Shown here one piece after another: positions 16,502 through 24,442 of a stretch of DNA of 36,049 nt; position 1 is the first letter of the stretch, and every line of letters begins with the position of its first letter. Both the position numbers and the translations under genes were made by a program. The DNA is from an uncultured Methanobrevibacter sp. (GTDB lineage: Archaea; Methanobacteriota; Methanobacteria; Methanobacteriales; Methanobacteriaceae): positions 1 to 36,049 of the forward strand of contig NZ_CAMJUE010000015.1 in NCBI RefSeq assembly GCF_946408925.1. Reading direction: 5' to 3'. The notes beneath the pieces are model-generated. The model saw only the letters and a list, made by a program, of their open reading frames with translations, was not told the origin of the DNA and searched no databases.

Positions 16502-17524
16502 ATGAATAAAATGAGACTTGGAAAAACTAACCTTGAAGTTAATAAAAATGGATTTGGTGCATTGCCGATTCAAAGATGCAATATGGACAAGGCGGTAGAA
16601 ATACTCAAAAAAGCATATGAAAATGGAATAAACTTTTATGACACTGCTCATTTTTATACTGACAGTGAGGAAAAAATGGGAAATGCATTTGAGGACATAC
16701 CTCGTGAAGACATATATCTTGCAAGCAAAACCGCAGCTGAGACTCCTGAAGATTTTTGGAGCGATTTAAAAACTTCACTTAAAAGTTTAAAAACAGATTA
16801 TCTTGATTTATACCAATTTCACAACATTTCATTTGTTCCCAAAAAAGATGATGAACTATTCAAAGCAATGCTTGAAGCAAAAGAAAAGGGAATGATAAGA
16901 CATATTGGAATCACAACACATAAGATTACATTTGCCCATGAAGCCGTCGAAAGCGGACTTTATGAAACTTTACAGTATCCATTTTCATATTTGAGTGGAA
17001 ATGAAGAAATTGAACTGGTTGAAAAATGTGAAAAATTTGATGTAGGTTTTATCGCCATGAAAGCAATGGGCGGCGGATTGATAACCAATTCAAAAGCAAG
17101 TTTTGCATTTCTGAACCAATTTGACAATGTCCTGCCAATTTGGGGAATTCAAAAAATATCTGAACTTGATGAATTTTTATCATACGATGACAATACCATT
17201 TTAAACGATGAGTTGAAATCAGAAATCGAAAATGACAAAAAAGAGTTGGGTGAAGACTTCTGTAGAGGATGCGCTTACTGCATGCCATGTCCGGAAGGAA
17301 TTAAAATCAGCACATGTGCAAGAATGTCCCTTTGGATTAGGCGTTTTCCAACAGAACCTAATTTAGATAAAAAAACACAAAAAATAATGGAGGACACAAA
17401 AGACTGCATCGAGTGTTATGCTTGTGTAGACAATTGTCCATATGAATTAGACATTCCCAGACTTTTAAAAGAAAATTATGAAGACTATCAGAACGTATTA
17501 ACCGGAAAAACAATAATCAAATGA
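16502..17524 (+). CDS. Aldo/keto reductase with C-terminal 4Fe-4S ferredoxin domain
   Basis: 340 residues. Residues 1-255 form the TIM barrel of the aldo/keto reductase superfamily: LGKTNLEV start, catalytic Asp/Tyr in NFYDTAHFYTDSEE, Lys in ASKTAAE, His in YQFHNIS, and the phosphate-binding region near the MKAMGGG stretch. The C-terminus carries two cysteine groups, CRGCAYCMPCP (about 258-268) and CIECYACVDNCP (about 303-314). This fits the ferredoxin-like tail of the subgroup that transfers electrons through Fe-S clusters rather than using NAD(P)H alone. The substrate is unknown. It is the first gene of a three-gene cassette, and its stop overlaps the next start (ATGA). Confidence 0.9.
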   Translation: MNKMRLGKTNLEVNKNGFGALPIQRCNMDKAVEILKKAYENGINFYDTAHFYTDSEEKMGNAFEDIPREDIYLASKTAAETPEDFWSDLKTSLKSLKTDYLDLYQFHNISFVPKKDDELFKAMLEAKEKGMIRHIGITTHKITFAHEAVESGLYETLQYPFSYLSGNEEIELVEKCEKFDVGFIAMKAMGGGLITNSKASFAFLNQFDNVLPIWGIQKISELDEFLSYDDNTILNDELKSEIENDKKELGEDFCRGCAYCMPCPEGIKISTCARMSLWIRRFPTEPNLDKKTQKIMEDTKDCIECYACVDNCPYELDIPRLLKENYEDYQNVLTGKTIIK

Positions 17525-17967
17525 AATCAATTATCACAAATGAAAAAGATGAACGATTCCTTAAGCTGGTTCGGGAATTGGATAACGGATATTATCAGCG
17601 CATAGGAAAAGATTTGTCAAAATATAATGAGTACAACAGTCTTGAAATCCCCCATGTGGTGATTTTACTTATTGACTCTGGAAAAAATGTTGCATGTGCC
17701 AGTTATAGAGTTTTAAGCAAAGACAGTGTTGAGTTTAAAAGAGTGTATGTTAAAAAGGATTACCGAAGAAAGGGAATTGCATTCAAACTCATTGAAAGAT
17801 TGGAGAGGGATGTGATTGAAAAAGGTTTCAGATATTCATATATTGTAACCGGTAAAAACAATACTCCCGCAATTGGATTATATGAAAAATTGAATTACCA
17901 TATTATTCCAAATATTAAAGGGTTTGAAGATGATAAAAGAATTATTTCAATGAAAAAAGAGTTTTAA
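17521..17967 (+). CDS. GNAT-family N-acetyltransferase
   Basis: 148 residues with a complete GNAT core. A strand VEFKRVYVKKDYRRKGIAFK gives the acetyl-CoA pyrophosphate loop R-x2-G-x-A (residues about 80-90), followed by a helix and the closing YIVTGKNNTPAIGLYEKLNY. It should transfer an acyl group from acetyl-CoA to an amine. The acceptor is not predictable. The ATG overlaps the aldo/keto reductase stop, so the two are translationally coupled, and the methyltransferase follows eight bases later. A joint role in modifying a small molecule or peptide is inference. Confidence 0.88.
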   Translation: MKSIITNEKDERFLKLVRELDNGYYQRIGKDLSKYNEYNSLEIPHVVILLIDSGKNVACASYRVLSKDSVEFKRVYVKKDYRRKGIAFKLIERLERDVIEKGFRYSYIVTGKNNTPAIGLYEKLNYHIIPNIKGFEDDKRIISMKKEF

Positions 17968-17975
17968 GTGATAAT

Positions 17976-18791
17976 ATGAAACAATGTATTGAGAATCCGA
18001 ATGAAGTGGACTGGACAGGTTACTGGAGTGAAAAACTGTCAAACAAAAAAGACAAGGATTGGGATAAAGCCGCACCAGGATTTTTTAAGCGCACACGCAA
18101 GGAGGATTATCAGGAAGCACTATTTGACAAGCTGACACTTGATGAAAACGATACCGTTCTTGATGTGGGCTGCGGAGAGGGATCCATCACCATCCCATTA
18201 GCTAAAAAGGTTAAAAAAGTTGTGGGAGTAGATTCATCCCCAAAAATGTTGGAATACCTTGAAAAAAGAGCAGGTGAAAACAACATCAACAATATCGAAA
18301 CCATTTTAAAGCCAATTGAAGAAATCCGATATGATGAAATTGGAGATTTTGATGTTGTGGTTTGTTCAAGGTCACTGAACGGCATCATACCAATTGAAGA
18401 GGTATTATGTGAATTGGACAAGATAGCCAACAAATATGTTTTCATTACTATTTTTGGTCCTGAAAACAAAAAAATCGAAAAGGACTTTGACAGAGAGTTG
18501 GGGATAAAAACTGAGGATTTTCCGGATTACAATTATCTGTTTAACATTCTCTTTAATATGGGAATCTATGCAAATGTCGAAAGATTTGATTTGAACAATT
18601 ATAGAGAGTATGGAAGCATTGAAGAAGCAATGGATAATGGAAAGTTCCGCCTAGATTTATATTCAGATGAGCAAAAAGAGTTATTAAGAAAATATTTGGA
18701 GAGAATACTTACCTTTGAAGATGGGAAGTATTTCAATGTTAAGGATAAGGCGGACTGGATAATGATTTGGTGGAAAAAATTGAAATCATAA
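17976..18791 (+). CDS. SAM-dependent methyltransferase
   Basis: 271 residues, a class I Rossmann methyltransferase. Motif I is VLDVGCGEG at residues 61-69. The acidic residue of motif II is in VVGVDSSPKMLEYLEKR. Later strands are DFDVVVCSRSLNGI and KYVFITIFG. The N-terminal WTGYWSEKLSNK and the C-terminal WIMIWWKK are shared with archaeal and bacterial class I methyltransferases of unknown target found near corrinoid or metal-uptake genes. No such genes are in this window. GTGATAAT precedes the ATG. It is the last gene of the reductase-acetyltransferase-methyltransferase cassette. Confidence 0.85.
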   Translation: MKQCIENPNEVDWTGYWSEKLSNKKDKDWDKAAPGFFKRTRKEDYQEALFDKLTLDENDTVLDVGCGEGSITIPLAKKVKKVVGVDSSPKMLEYLEKRAGENNINNIETILKPIEEIRYDEIGDFDVVVCSRSLNGIIPIEEVLCELDKIANKYVFITIFGPENKKIEKDFDRELGIKTEDFPDYNYLFNILFNMGIYANVERFDLNNYREYGSIEEAMDNGKFRLDLYSDEQKELLRKYLERILTFEDGKYFNVKDKADWIMIWWKKLKS

Positions 18792-19173
18792 TTGGTCGAA
18801 ATATCCAATGATTTGAAACCACCATTTACTTAAAATAATCATCAATTATTCATATATAAATGGCGAAAAGTAATTAAAATATTAATCATTAATGTTATTT
18901 AAATAATATCAATATCAAAAAAATATTATTTGATTTATGAGATATAGATGAATCAATGAAATTTATGAAAAATTAGTGAAGTTGATTATTTTACTTCTTC
19001 AAATTGTTTCGGCTGACACCAGATAACTGACAAACATGATTACAGGACAATTAATCACATTCAAAAAATATAATTGCAAGCAATACAATGCCGACCATCC
19101 AAAATTAGCTTTTTAAAAAGATAAAATTATTATCAAGTGAAAAATCACCCAATAATAATTTTTTAAAATGAAT
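18792..19173. other. Gene-free stretch between convergent operons
   Basis: 382 bases. A 9-bp inverted repeat (AAATAATAT at 18900-18908 with ATATTATTT about 13 bases later) may end the plus-strand cassette. The rest is AT-rich, apart from a slightly more GC-rich patch near 19005-19035. No open frame has a start and ribosome-binding site, and no tRNA or repeat array is visible. It could be the eroded remains of a lost gene, but I cannot show that. Confidence 0.5.
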
Positions 19174-19503
19174 TTAATCTGATTTAATCATAGTTAAAAT
19201 CATTTTATAAGGACTGTTTACAGCCTGAAGTGCATGAGGTTCATTTGCAGGCATGATGATTATTTCACCTGCTTTGACAGTGTTTTTAACACCGGAAATT
19301 GTGATTTCTGCTTCACCATCTATTACTTGAACCATTGCATCAAAAGGAGCGGAGTGTTCAGACAATCCCTGACCCTGATCAAAGGCAAAGAATGTTACGG
19401 TTCCAAGCTCTTTTTTGATAACCTCACGACTTACAACAGTGTCGTCCTGATATTCAACTAAAGTTTGGATATTCAAAGCTTTTGCTTTAATATCTTCACT
19501 CAT
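19174..19503 (-). CDS. Small cupin-domain protein
   Basis: 109 residues forming one cupin barrel. Motif 1 is reduced (GLSEHSAPFDAMVQVIDG, one His and no Glu). Motif 2 has PANEPHAL, so a bound metal would have few ligands. The start ATG at 19503 is preferred over an in-frame GTG at 19515, because the GTG lies within the ribosome-binding site GGGTGA at the end of hcp. Small cupins of this kind are often found beside hcp. It may bind a small reactive ligand or stabilise Hcp, but that is inference. Confidence 0.85.
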   Translation of the reverse strand: MSEDIKAKALNIQTLVEYQDDTVVSREVIKKELGTVTFFAFDQGQGLSEHSAPFDAMVQVIDGEAEITISGVKNTVKAGEIIIMPANEPHALQAVNSPYKMILTMIKSD

Positions 19504-19507
19504 ATGC

Positions 19508-20815
19508 TTATTCACCCATAATTGTTTTAATATCTGCTATTGCATCCCCAGTTGTTGGAGTTAAATTGTAGTTTTCAACCAACACACTTATGATGTCATC
19601 GTTACACCATGCAGGGAGCACAGGTCCAAGCCACATGTCGGTTTTTCCAAGGTATAATAATGCCCAGAGAACAGCAGCTGCCTTTTGTTCCATCCATGAA
19701 AGGACAATTGTTAATGGCAATTCATTTAATTCCATGTCGAATAGGTCGCATAATGCCAATGCCACATCAACTGCTACGATAGTGTCGTTACATTGACCTA
19801 CATCGAGCAGTCTTGGGATTCCTTCAATATCGCCTAAGTCAAGGTCGTTGAATTTGTATTTACCGCATGCAAGTGTTAGGATAACAGTGTCCTGAGGTAA
19901 GTTTTGCACGAATTCTCTGTAGTAGTCGTTGTGTTTTGCTGCTTTGTCACATCCGCCCACTACGAAGAACCTTCTGATTTTTCCTTCTTCAACTAATTTT
20001 TTGATAGCGTCAGCATGCTCAACGATAGCTCCTGCACTCCAACCGGTTGTGATTGTGGTTAATTCTTCAGGTTCTAATGATCCCAGAGATTTTGCGCATT
20101 CAATAACTTCTGAGAAGTCATAGTCTTCTACGGTTTTTACTCCTTCAAGTTTAGCCACATCCATTGTGAACATTCTTTCCTTGTATGCGTCAAGTGCCGG
20201 CAATACACAGTTACTGGTTCCGACAATTGCTGCATTGTATTTTTTAAAGACAGTTCTTTGATCGTGCCATGCTCCACCTAATTGACCTGCCAGATTTTCA
20301 TATTTGTTGAGTCCAGGGTATCCGTGTGCAGGCAGCATTTCTGAGTGTGTGTAGACTTTAATGTCAGTTCCTTCAACTTGTTTTAATAATTCTTCCAATG
20401 CTTTTAAGTCGTGACCTGTTACAATGATTGCTGGTCCTTCCTGTGCACCTACTTTCACTTCCACTGGTTGCGGTTCGCCGTATGCTTCGATGTGTGCGTC
20501 TTTAAGCAATCTCATTACGTCTACACTGACTTTACCTGCTTCTAATGCAAGTGCAACTAAGTCGTTTACGTCAAAGTTAACATTAGTTAATGTGGTGTAT
20601 AATCCTTTGGTTAAGAATGCATCTATTTTAGGGTCTTTTTTACCTAAAACATTTGCATTGTAGTTGTAAGCACTGATTCCTTTCATAGTAAAGATTAAGT
20701 TATCCTGTAATCTTGCTACTGTTGGTTTTTTACCACAAACTCCACTTACAGTACATCCTGTACCTTTAGCGGTTTGGGAACATTGATAACAAAACATATC
20801 TAATCCGTCTGCCAT
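19508..20815 (-). CDS. hcp: Hybrid-cluster protein (class III), hydroxylamine/NO detoxification
   Basis: Hcp reduces hydroxylamine in vitro and is linked to nitric-oxide stress defence in anaerobes. The N-terminal Fe-S cluster ligands are Cys9, Cys12, Cys21 and Cys27 (CYQC...C...C). The hybrid-cluster ligands are visible as His135 in VTGHDLKAL, Glu159 in [13 protein letters not shown], and cysteines in [22 protein letters not shown] and VGQCND. Glu/Lys in LSWMEQKA completes the set. At 435 residues it is about 100 shorter than the D. vulgaris protein, as expected for class III enzymes, which lack part of the N-terminal helical domain. AGAGGT precedes the ATG. It is followed directly by the cupin and is divergent from the TrmB-type regulator. 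Confidence 0.95.
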   Translation of the reverse strand: MADGLDMFCYQCSQTAKGTGCTVSGVCGKKPTVARLQDNLIFTMKGISAYNYNANVLGKKDPKIDAFLTKGLYTTLTNVNFDVNDLVALALEAGKVSVDVMRLLKDAHIEAYGEPQPVEVKVGAQEGPAIIVTGHDLKALEELLKQVEGTDIKVYTHSEMLPAHGYPGLNKYENLAGQLGGAWHDQRTVFKKYNAAIVGTSNCVLPALDAYKERMFTMDVAKLEGVKTVEDYDFSEVIECAKSLGSLEPEELTTITTGWSAGAIVEHADAIKKLVEEGKIRRFFVVGGCDKAAKHNDYYREFVQNLPQDTVILTLACGKYKFNDLDLGDIEGIPRLLDVGQCNDTIVAVDVALALCDLFDMELNELPLTIVLSWMEQKAAAVLWALLYLGKTDMWLGPVLPAWCNDDIISVLVENYNLTPTTGDAIADIKTIMGE

Positions 20816-20860
20816 AATAATAACCTCTTTTTTAGTTATAATTATAAGTTGATTTGAAGC

Positions 20861-20869
20861 ATATATAAA
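20861..20869 (-). promoter_or_regulatory. TATA box of hcp
   Basis: Read on the minus strand, TTTATATAT lies about 50 bases before the hcp ATG. The transcript would start near 20839, with a 24-base leader containing AGAGGT. Confidence 0.5.
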
Positions 20870-20872
20870 TAT

Positions 20873-20904
20873 TTTGTCACTTTACAAGGGTAAAAAGTAA
20901 CAAA
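20873..20904. promoter_or_regulatory. Candidate operator between hcp and the TrmB-type regulator
   Basis: An imperfect inverted repeat: TTTGTCACTTTAC at 20873-20885 against GTAAAAAGTAACAAA at 20890-20904, which pair apart from one mismatch and a two-base bulge. It sits exactly between the two divergent TATA boxes, overlapping where TFB would bind for both. A protein bound there could repress hcp and trmB together. The regulator at 20935 is the natural candidate. Confidence 0.55.
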
Positions 20905-20913
20905 CATATATAT
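20904..20913 (+). promoter_or_regulatory. TATA box of the TrmB-type regulator gene
   Basis: ACATATATAT centred near 20909 is 26 bases before the ATG at 20935, and no ribosome-binding site lies between them, so the transcript is probably leaderless. Confidence 0.5.
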
Positions 20914-20934
20914 CTTAGCACAATAATAATTATT

Positions 20935-21711
20935 ATGGATGAAAATATAGTTACACTAAAAGGAATCGGACTTACAATGTATGAGGCACAGGCCTATGTA
21001 ACCTTAACCTCTTTAATATCATCGACCGCATCAGAGATATCTGAAGAATCCCAAATCCCCAGAAGTAAAATATATGATGTGTTGAAGGAACTTTCCAAAA
21101 AGAATTTCATTGAAATTGAAGACGGACGGCCGTTAACATACACTGTCAAATCACCTGTAGAAGTTTTAACACGTGAAAAGGAAAGACTGAATTCTGAAAT
21201 CGACGACACCATAACAAGATTGACAAATATCTATGAAAACGGCATGAGCCAGGTTCGAGCGCCTATATGGAGAATATACGGTGTTGAAAAAATTATATCA
21301 CAAGAGCTCGAAATCATTAAAAGGGCAAAAAATTCCATAAACATGAGAATAGGATTTTTATTTGAAGGGGAAGGTGAAAGCCTGGTGAAAGCCCTGAAAA
21401 ACAGAAATGACCTGCGGATAAACATTCTCGCATCTCCGACATGCTACATCAATGATGATGAATTTGACATAATATCACTATTTGAAGATGCAGACATCCA
21501 AATTCAAAAAGCCGACATCCCATTTGTAAAATTGATAATATCAGATTCAAAAGAGATGATGCACACATATACCAAATTCAGCGAGGATAAACGCAACGTA
21601 ATACCTGAAACCGCCATCGGAATATGGAACAAATACGAAGACATTGCTAAAAACTATGATGACAGGTTTATAAATCAGCTGAAAAAATTAAAAAAGAAGA
21701 ATAAAAATTAA
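20935..21711 (+). CDS. TrmB-family transcriptional regulator
   Basis: 258 residues. Residues about 1-75 form the winged helix-turn-helix of the TrmB family (LKGIGLTMYEAQAYVTL, then a recognition helix near SQIPRSKIYDVLKEL). A coiled-coil linker (about 80-105) and a C-terminal TrmB effector domain of PLD-like fold (about 110-245) follow. These proteins bind operators near the TATA/BRE and respond to small molecules. It is divergent from hcp-cupin, with a palindrome midway between the promoters, so it most likely controls those genes and itself. The inducer could be NO, hydroxylamine or a redox signal, which is inference from the hcp link. Confidence 0.88.
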   Translation: MDENIVTLKGIGLTMYEAQAYVTLTSLISSTASEISEESQIPRSKIYDVLKELSKKNFIEIEDGRPLTYTVKSPVEVLTREKERLNSEIDDTITRLTNIYENGMSQVRAPIWRIYGVEKIISQELEIIKRAKNSINMRIGFLFEGEGESLVKALKNRNDLRINILASPTCYINDDEFDIISLFEDADIQIQKADIPFVKLIISDSKEMMHTYTKFSEDKRNVIPETAIGIWNKYEDIAKNYDDRFINQLKKLKKKNKN

Positions 21712-21713
21712 AT

Positions 21714-23246
21714 TCAAACTTTAATTTTTAATTTCTTGAAATTAATATATTTGGTTAATCCCCATCTAAACATCACAACACCTTTTGCTCCGCCATTTTT
21801 GGCTGCTTTGGCATCATTAAACAAAGATTTGTAGGACAATTTCTTAATATTTGAATCTGAATGATAAGTCTGAAGACCTGTCCAGATTAAAGATCCTTTA
21901 CTTTTTTTAACGAAAGCCTTTGTGGTTTTCTTAATCCACTTTGAGGATGCATGATAATTGCCCTTATAAATCATTGGAACAATTACATCCAGATATTTAG
22001 ATAATGTAGGAACATCTTGACCGTAATATCGTTTCATATCATTTGGTTCAGGCATAACAGCTGCTGAGACTATAATATTTGGATTTATCTTTCTAACTTC
22101 GCTACATGCCTTTTTGGTGAAGTAATTTATTGCACTGACAGCATTCTTATACTTATGTGCAGTTCCGGGAAATCTCAAGTAATCAAAATGAATTCCGTCA
22201 ACCTGCTTTATGGAAGCATAATATTTTACTTGCTCAATTATCTTATTCATGTGCTTATAATTGTAAACACCTTTTTTGCTACAAGGCTTAATGAATTTAC
22301 CCTTATAGAATACTGAAATCCATATATGAACTTTCATACCATATTTATGAGCCTTATTAATCCATTTTACAACGGTGCTTTTACCGTATTTATCAAATAC
22401 AGTGTGTAAAAGGAATATGTGTTTTGTTCCAAGTTTATAAAGCTTTTTTAAATTGACTTTCTTCATATCCCATTTGTTAACCCAATATCCATTTCCGACG
22501 GTTAATTTTTCCTTAACATTTAAGCTGTATGAACCTGAAGTGGCCACATACTTACCGTTGCCGGCAAATGAATATGTTACGGCATAAGTTCCTTTTTTAA
22601 GTTTTAAATAAAATGTTGCAATACCTTTCGAATTAGTTTTTGCGTTGTAAGTTTTTCCACCAACTTTGATTGTCACTATCTGATTTGCAACTGTTCTTCC
22701 ATAAATGTCAACCAGTTTTAGTTGAAACATGGACTTTAAACCTTCACGATACGTGATGTCCTTATCATATACATTCAGATAAGTAACCAGATTAGATTTT
22801 ACCGTAAGTGTTGATGTTCCATTTGAGGAAGTGTAATTTTCATCCCCGTCAAAGGAATAACTAACAGTATAAACGCCAACTTTAAGTTTGAAATTTATAC
22901 TTGCATGTCCATAGGAATTGGTTGTTCTATTATAAGCAACATTGTTTAATATTATTTTAATATTTTTATTGGCTAAAGCAGTTCCATTAGAAATTAAAGT
23001 CACTGTAAAGTCATCATCATAATCAACATAAGATACTTTGTCTTCAGCCACAATATCTGTTGATGAGATATTTTCCACATCATCAATCTCCAAATCAGTT
23101 CCATTAGCTAAAACATGGTTTTCACTCACGGAAGTTAAATTATCGCAAGTTACATTTTCACTTGCAGAAATTGATGAAATAGTTAAAAACAATGTTAAAA
23201 GAATAATAAAACAAAAAAATATTTTATTTTTCATGTTAACAACCAT
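21714..23246 (-). CDS. Secreted Ig-repeat protein with GHL10-like TIM-barrel domain
   Basis: 510 residues from the first ATG (23246), or 506 from 23234. A TATA box at 23267-23275 puts the transcript start at about 23245, so the first ATG would be leaderless. Order: signal peptide (hydrophobic core IFFCFIILLTLFLTI, cleavage likely after ISA), a short linker, two Ig-like repeats (about 60-155 and 160-245, the second with GTYAVTYSFAGNGKY), then a TIM-barrel domain (about 250-510). The barrel shows KHIFLLHTVFDKYG, AHKYGMKVHIWISVFYKG, VDGIHFDYLRFPG and LDVIVPMIYKGNYHA. This is the pattern of the glycosyl hydrolase-like family GHL10, where the Asp/Tyr/Arg after 'HF' lies in the putative active site. 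It probably acts on cell-wall or surface glycans. The substrate is unknown. Confidence 0.85.
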   Translation of the reverse strand: MVVNMKNKIFFCFIILLTLFLTISSISASENVTCDNLTSVSENHVLANGTDLEIDDVENISSTDIVAEDKVSYVDYDDDFTVTLISNGTALANKNIKIILNNVAYNRTTNSYGHASINFKLKVGVYTVSYSFDGDENYTSSNGTSTLTVKSNLVTYLNVYDKDITYREGLKSMFQLKLVDIYGRTVANQIVTIKVGGKTYNAKTNSKGIATFYLKLKKGTYAVTYSFAGNGKYVATSGSYSLNVKEKLTVGNGYWVNKWDMKKVNLKKLYKLGTKHIFLLHTVFDKYGKSTVVKWINKAHKYGMKVHIWISVFYKGKFIKPCSKKGVYNYKHMNKIIEQVKYYASIKQVDGIHFDYLRFPGTAHKYKNAVSAINYFTKKACSEVRKINPNIIVSAAVMPEPNDMKRYYGQDVPTLSKYLDVIVPMIYKGNYHASSKWIKKTTKAFVKKSKGSLIWTGLQTYHSDSNIKKLSYKSLFNDAKAAKNGGAKGVVMFRWGLTKYINFKKLKIKV

Positions 23247-23266
23247 TTAAGACTTATAATATCAAA

Positions 23267-23275
23267 ATATATAAA
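23267..23275 (-). promoter_or_regulatory. TATA box of the Ig/GHL protein
   Basis: TTTATATAT on the minus strand is centred about 25 bases before the first ATG (23246). No ribosome-binding site is seen before that ATG. Confidence 0.45.
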
Positions 23276-23282
23276 TGTTTGT

Positions 23283-24068
23283 CTACATGAATTTCTCTTC
23301 AAATTCAGTGAAAACATCCAAAAGAATATCATCCAAGAGATTAATGGATTTGTAAGAGATATCTTTAGGAATTTCCCAGTAAGCCGATGCTATACTTCCA
23401 GCAATTGCAGCCAATGTATCAGCATCACCGCCAAGTGAAACGGCATTCCTAATTGTATCTTCAAAACTGTCAGCCTCTAAAAAACATACTATAGACTCAG
23501 GAACACTTCCCTGACATGAAACATCAAAATCATAGAAAGGTCTGATTCCATCTATCGTAAAAGACAAATCATAGCCATAATTTTTTTCAATGTGGCTCTT
23601 GATTCTTTCTTTGGAGGAACCTGTCCTTGCAAGATAAATTGCATCGCATGTTGCAAGAGCTCCCTTAATGCCTTCGGGATGATTATGAGTTACAACTGCG
23701 GAAGTTTTTGCAAGTTCCTGTGCCATTTCTAGTGATTCTGCTGCCCATGCACATGGTGAAACTCTCATCGCAGATCCGTTTCCCCAACTTTCGTAGGGTT
23801 GAGGAGATTCCTGCATCAGCCAGTGTATGAATCTTCCACCATAACCTGCATTAGGATATAAATTTCCGAAATATTGCAGATTGCTAATTAAAACATTTTT
23901 GGAAGACATATCCTCACATAGCCAATTTGCAATTGCAATTGTCATTACAGTATCGTCTGTAAAAATTGACCTTGTAGAAAATAATTCAAAATCTTTTGTT
24001 TTGATTGGCCTGTTTTCATAAACAGAACCTATTATATCGCCAGCAATAGCGCCCAAAATTCCTTTCAT
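23283..24068 (-). CDS. ADP-ribosylglycohydrolase (DraG/ARH family)
   Basis: 261 residues. Removes ADP-ribose from modified proteins or related ADP-ribosyl compounds. The family signatures are present: the N-terminal GAIAGDIIGSVYE, the metal-binding SIFTDDTVMTIA (Thr-Asp-Asp, about 35-42), GNGSAMRVSP, and the second metal site SLGGDADTLAAIAGSIASAYW near residues 205-225. No ADP-ribosyltransferase (DraT-like) is in this window, so its partner is elsewhere or its substrate differs. No ribosome-binding site precedes the ATG. A TATA-like TTTAATAA at about 24091-24099 fits a leaderless start. Confidence 0.92.
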   Translation of the reverse strand: MKGILGAIAGDIIGSVYENRPIKTKDFELFSTRSIFTDDTVMTIAIANWLCEDMSSKNVLISNLQYFGNLYPNAGYGGRFIHWLMQESPQPYESWGNGSAMRVSPCAWAAESLEMAQELAKTSAVVTHNHPEGIKGALATCDAIYLARTGSSKERIKSHIEKNYGYDLSFTIDGIRPFYDFDVSCQGSVPESIVCFLEADSFEDTIRNAVSLGGDADTLAAIAGSIASAYWEIPKDISYKSINLLDDILLDVFTEFEEKFM

Positions 24069-24090
24069 ATTAATATTTATGTTTAAATTG

Positions 24091-24099
24091 TTATTAAAT
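24091..24099 (-). promoter_or_regulatory. Possible TATA box of the ADP-ribosylglycohydrolase gene
   Basis: Minus-strand ATTTAATAA is centred 27 bases before the start codon. With no ribosome-binding site after it, the transcript is probably leaderless. The box is weaker than the other TATA boxes of this window. Confidence 0.35.
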
Positions 24100-24116
24100 T
24101 TTATTGTCCTGACCTT

Positions 24117-24178
24117 GAAAAATTGTTCCCATAATGAAATATTGATTTAACTTAGTAAAATTGTTCCAAATATGAAAA
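24117..24178. repeat. Direct repeat of ~20 bases, two copies
   Basis: AAAATTGTTCC(C/A)(A)TAATGAAA-like copies begin at about 24119 and 24157, roughly 38 bases apart, with 17 or so matching positions. They lie upstream of the ADP-ribosylglycohydrolase promoter and could be paired regulator sites. Confidence 0.3.
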
Positions 24179-24387
24179 ATTGTAGTCAAATCAAAGAAAA
24201 AAGATATATATGATGAGTACAATAGATAATTCTGATAATACTGTGTATTATCATTAAACACAGAAATTTCTATAAGGTATTATCCAGAATCATTAAAAAA
24301 AACCGCTTCCTTGTACAAACAAACCTGTTACTTTGAATATAGAAATTTCGACTACTTGAAAACAAACATAAAAACTGTATTAATACC

Positions 24388-24419
24388 AAAAAATGATTCC
24401 AGATTATTTCTGGAATCAT
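24388..24419 (-). terminator. Intrinsic-type terminator of the idsA operon
   Basis: On the minus strand, 24 bases after the idsA stop, an 11-bp perfect stem (24393-24403 with 24409-24419, loop of five) is followed by a run of six T. This is the form of a factor-independent terminator and closes the long housekeeping run. Confidence 0.65.
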
Positions 24420-24442
24420 AATAATTTTAAAAAAATGAAAGA

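Larger units (their letters stand above)
24069..24442. other. Gene-free region with orphan promoter and nested hairpins
   Basis: 374 bases between draG and idsA. A plus-strand TATA-like GATATATAT (24203-24211) points to a transcript start near 24233. Exactly there begins GATAATAC (24234-24241), which can pair with GTATTATC either at 24245-24252 or, as part of a 13-bp bulged stem from 24229, at 24277-24290. A further stem TGTGT/ACACA (24242-24246 with 24258-24262) fits inside the longer one. Two alternative, mutually exclusive hairpins with no open frame suggest a small structured RNA or a control element. No ribosome-binding site or coding frame follows. The region ends in the idsA terminator hairpin. 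Confidence 0.35.

Noticed and set aside
19036-19116. 26-codon frame in the gap before the cupin
   Set aside because: No ribosome-binding site or promoter and no similarity. It is too short to call.
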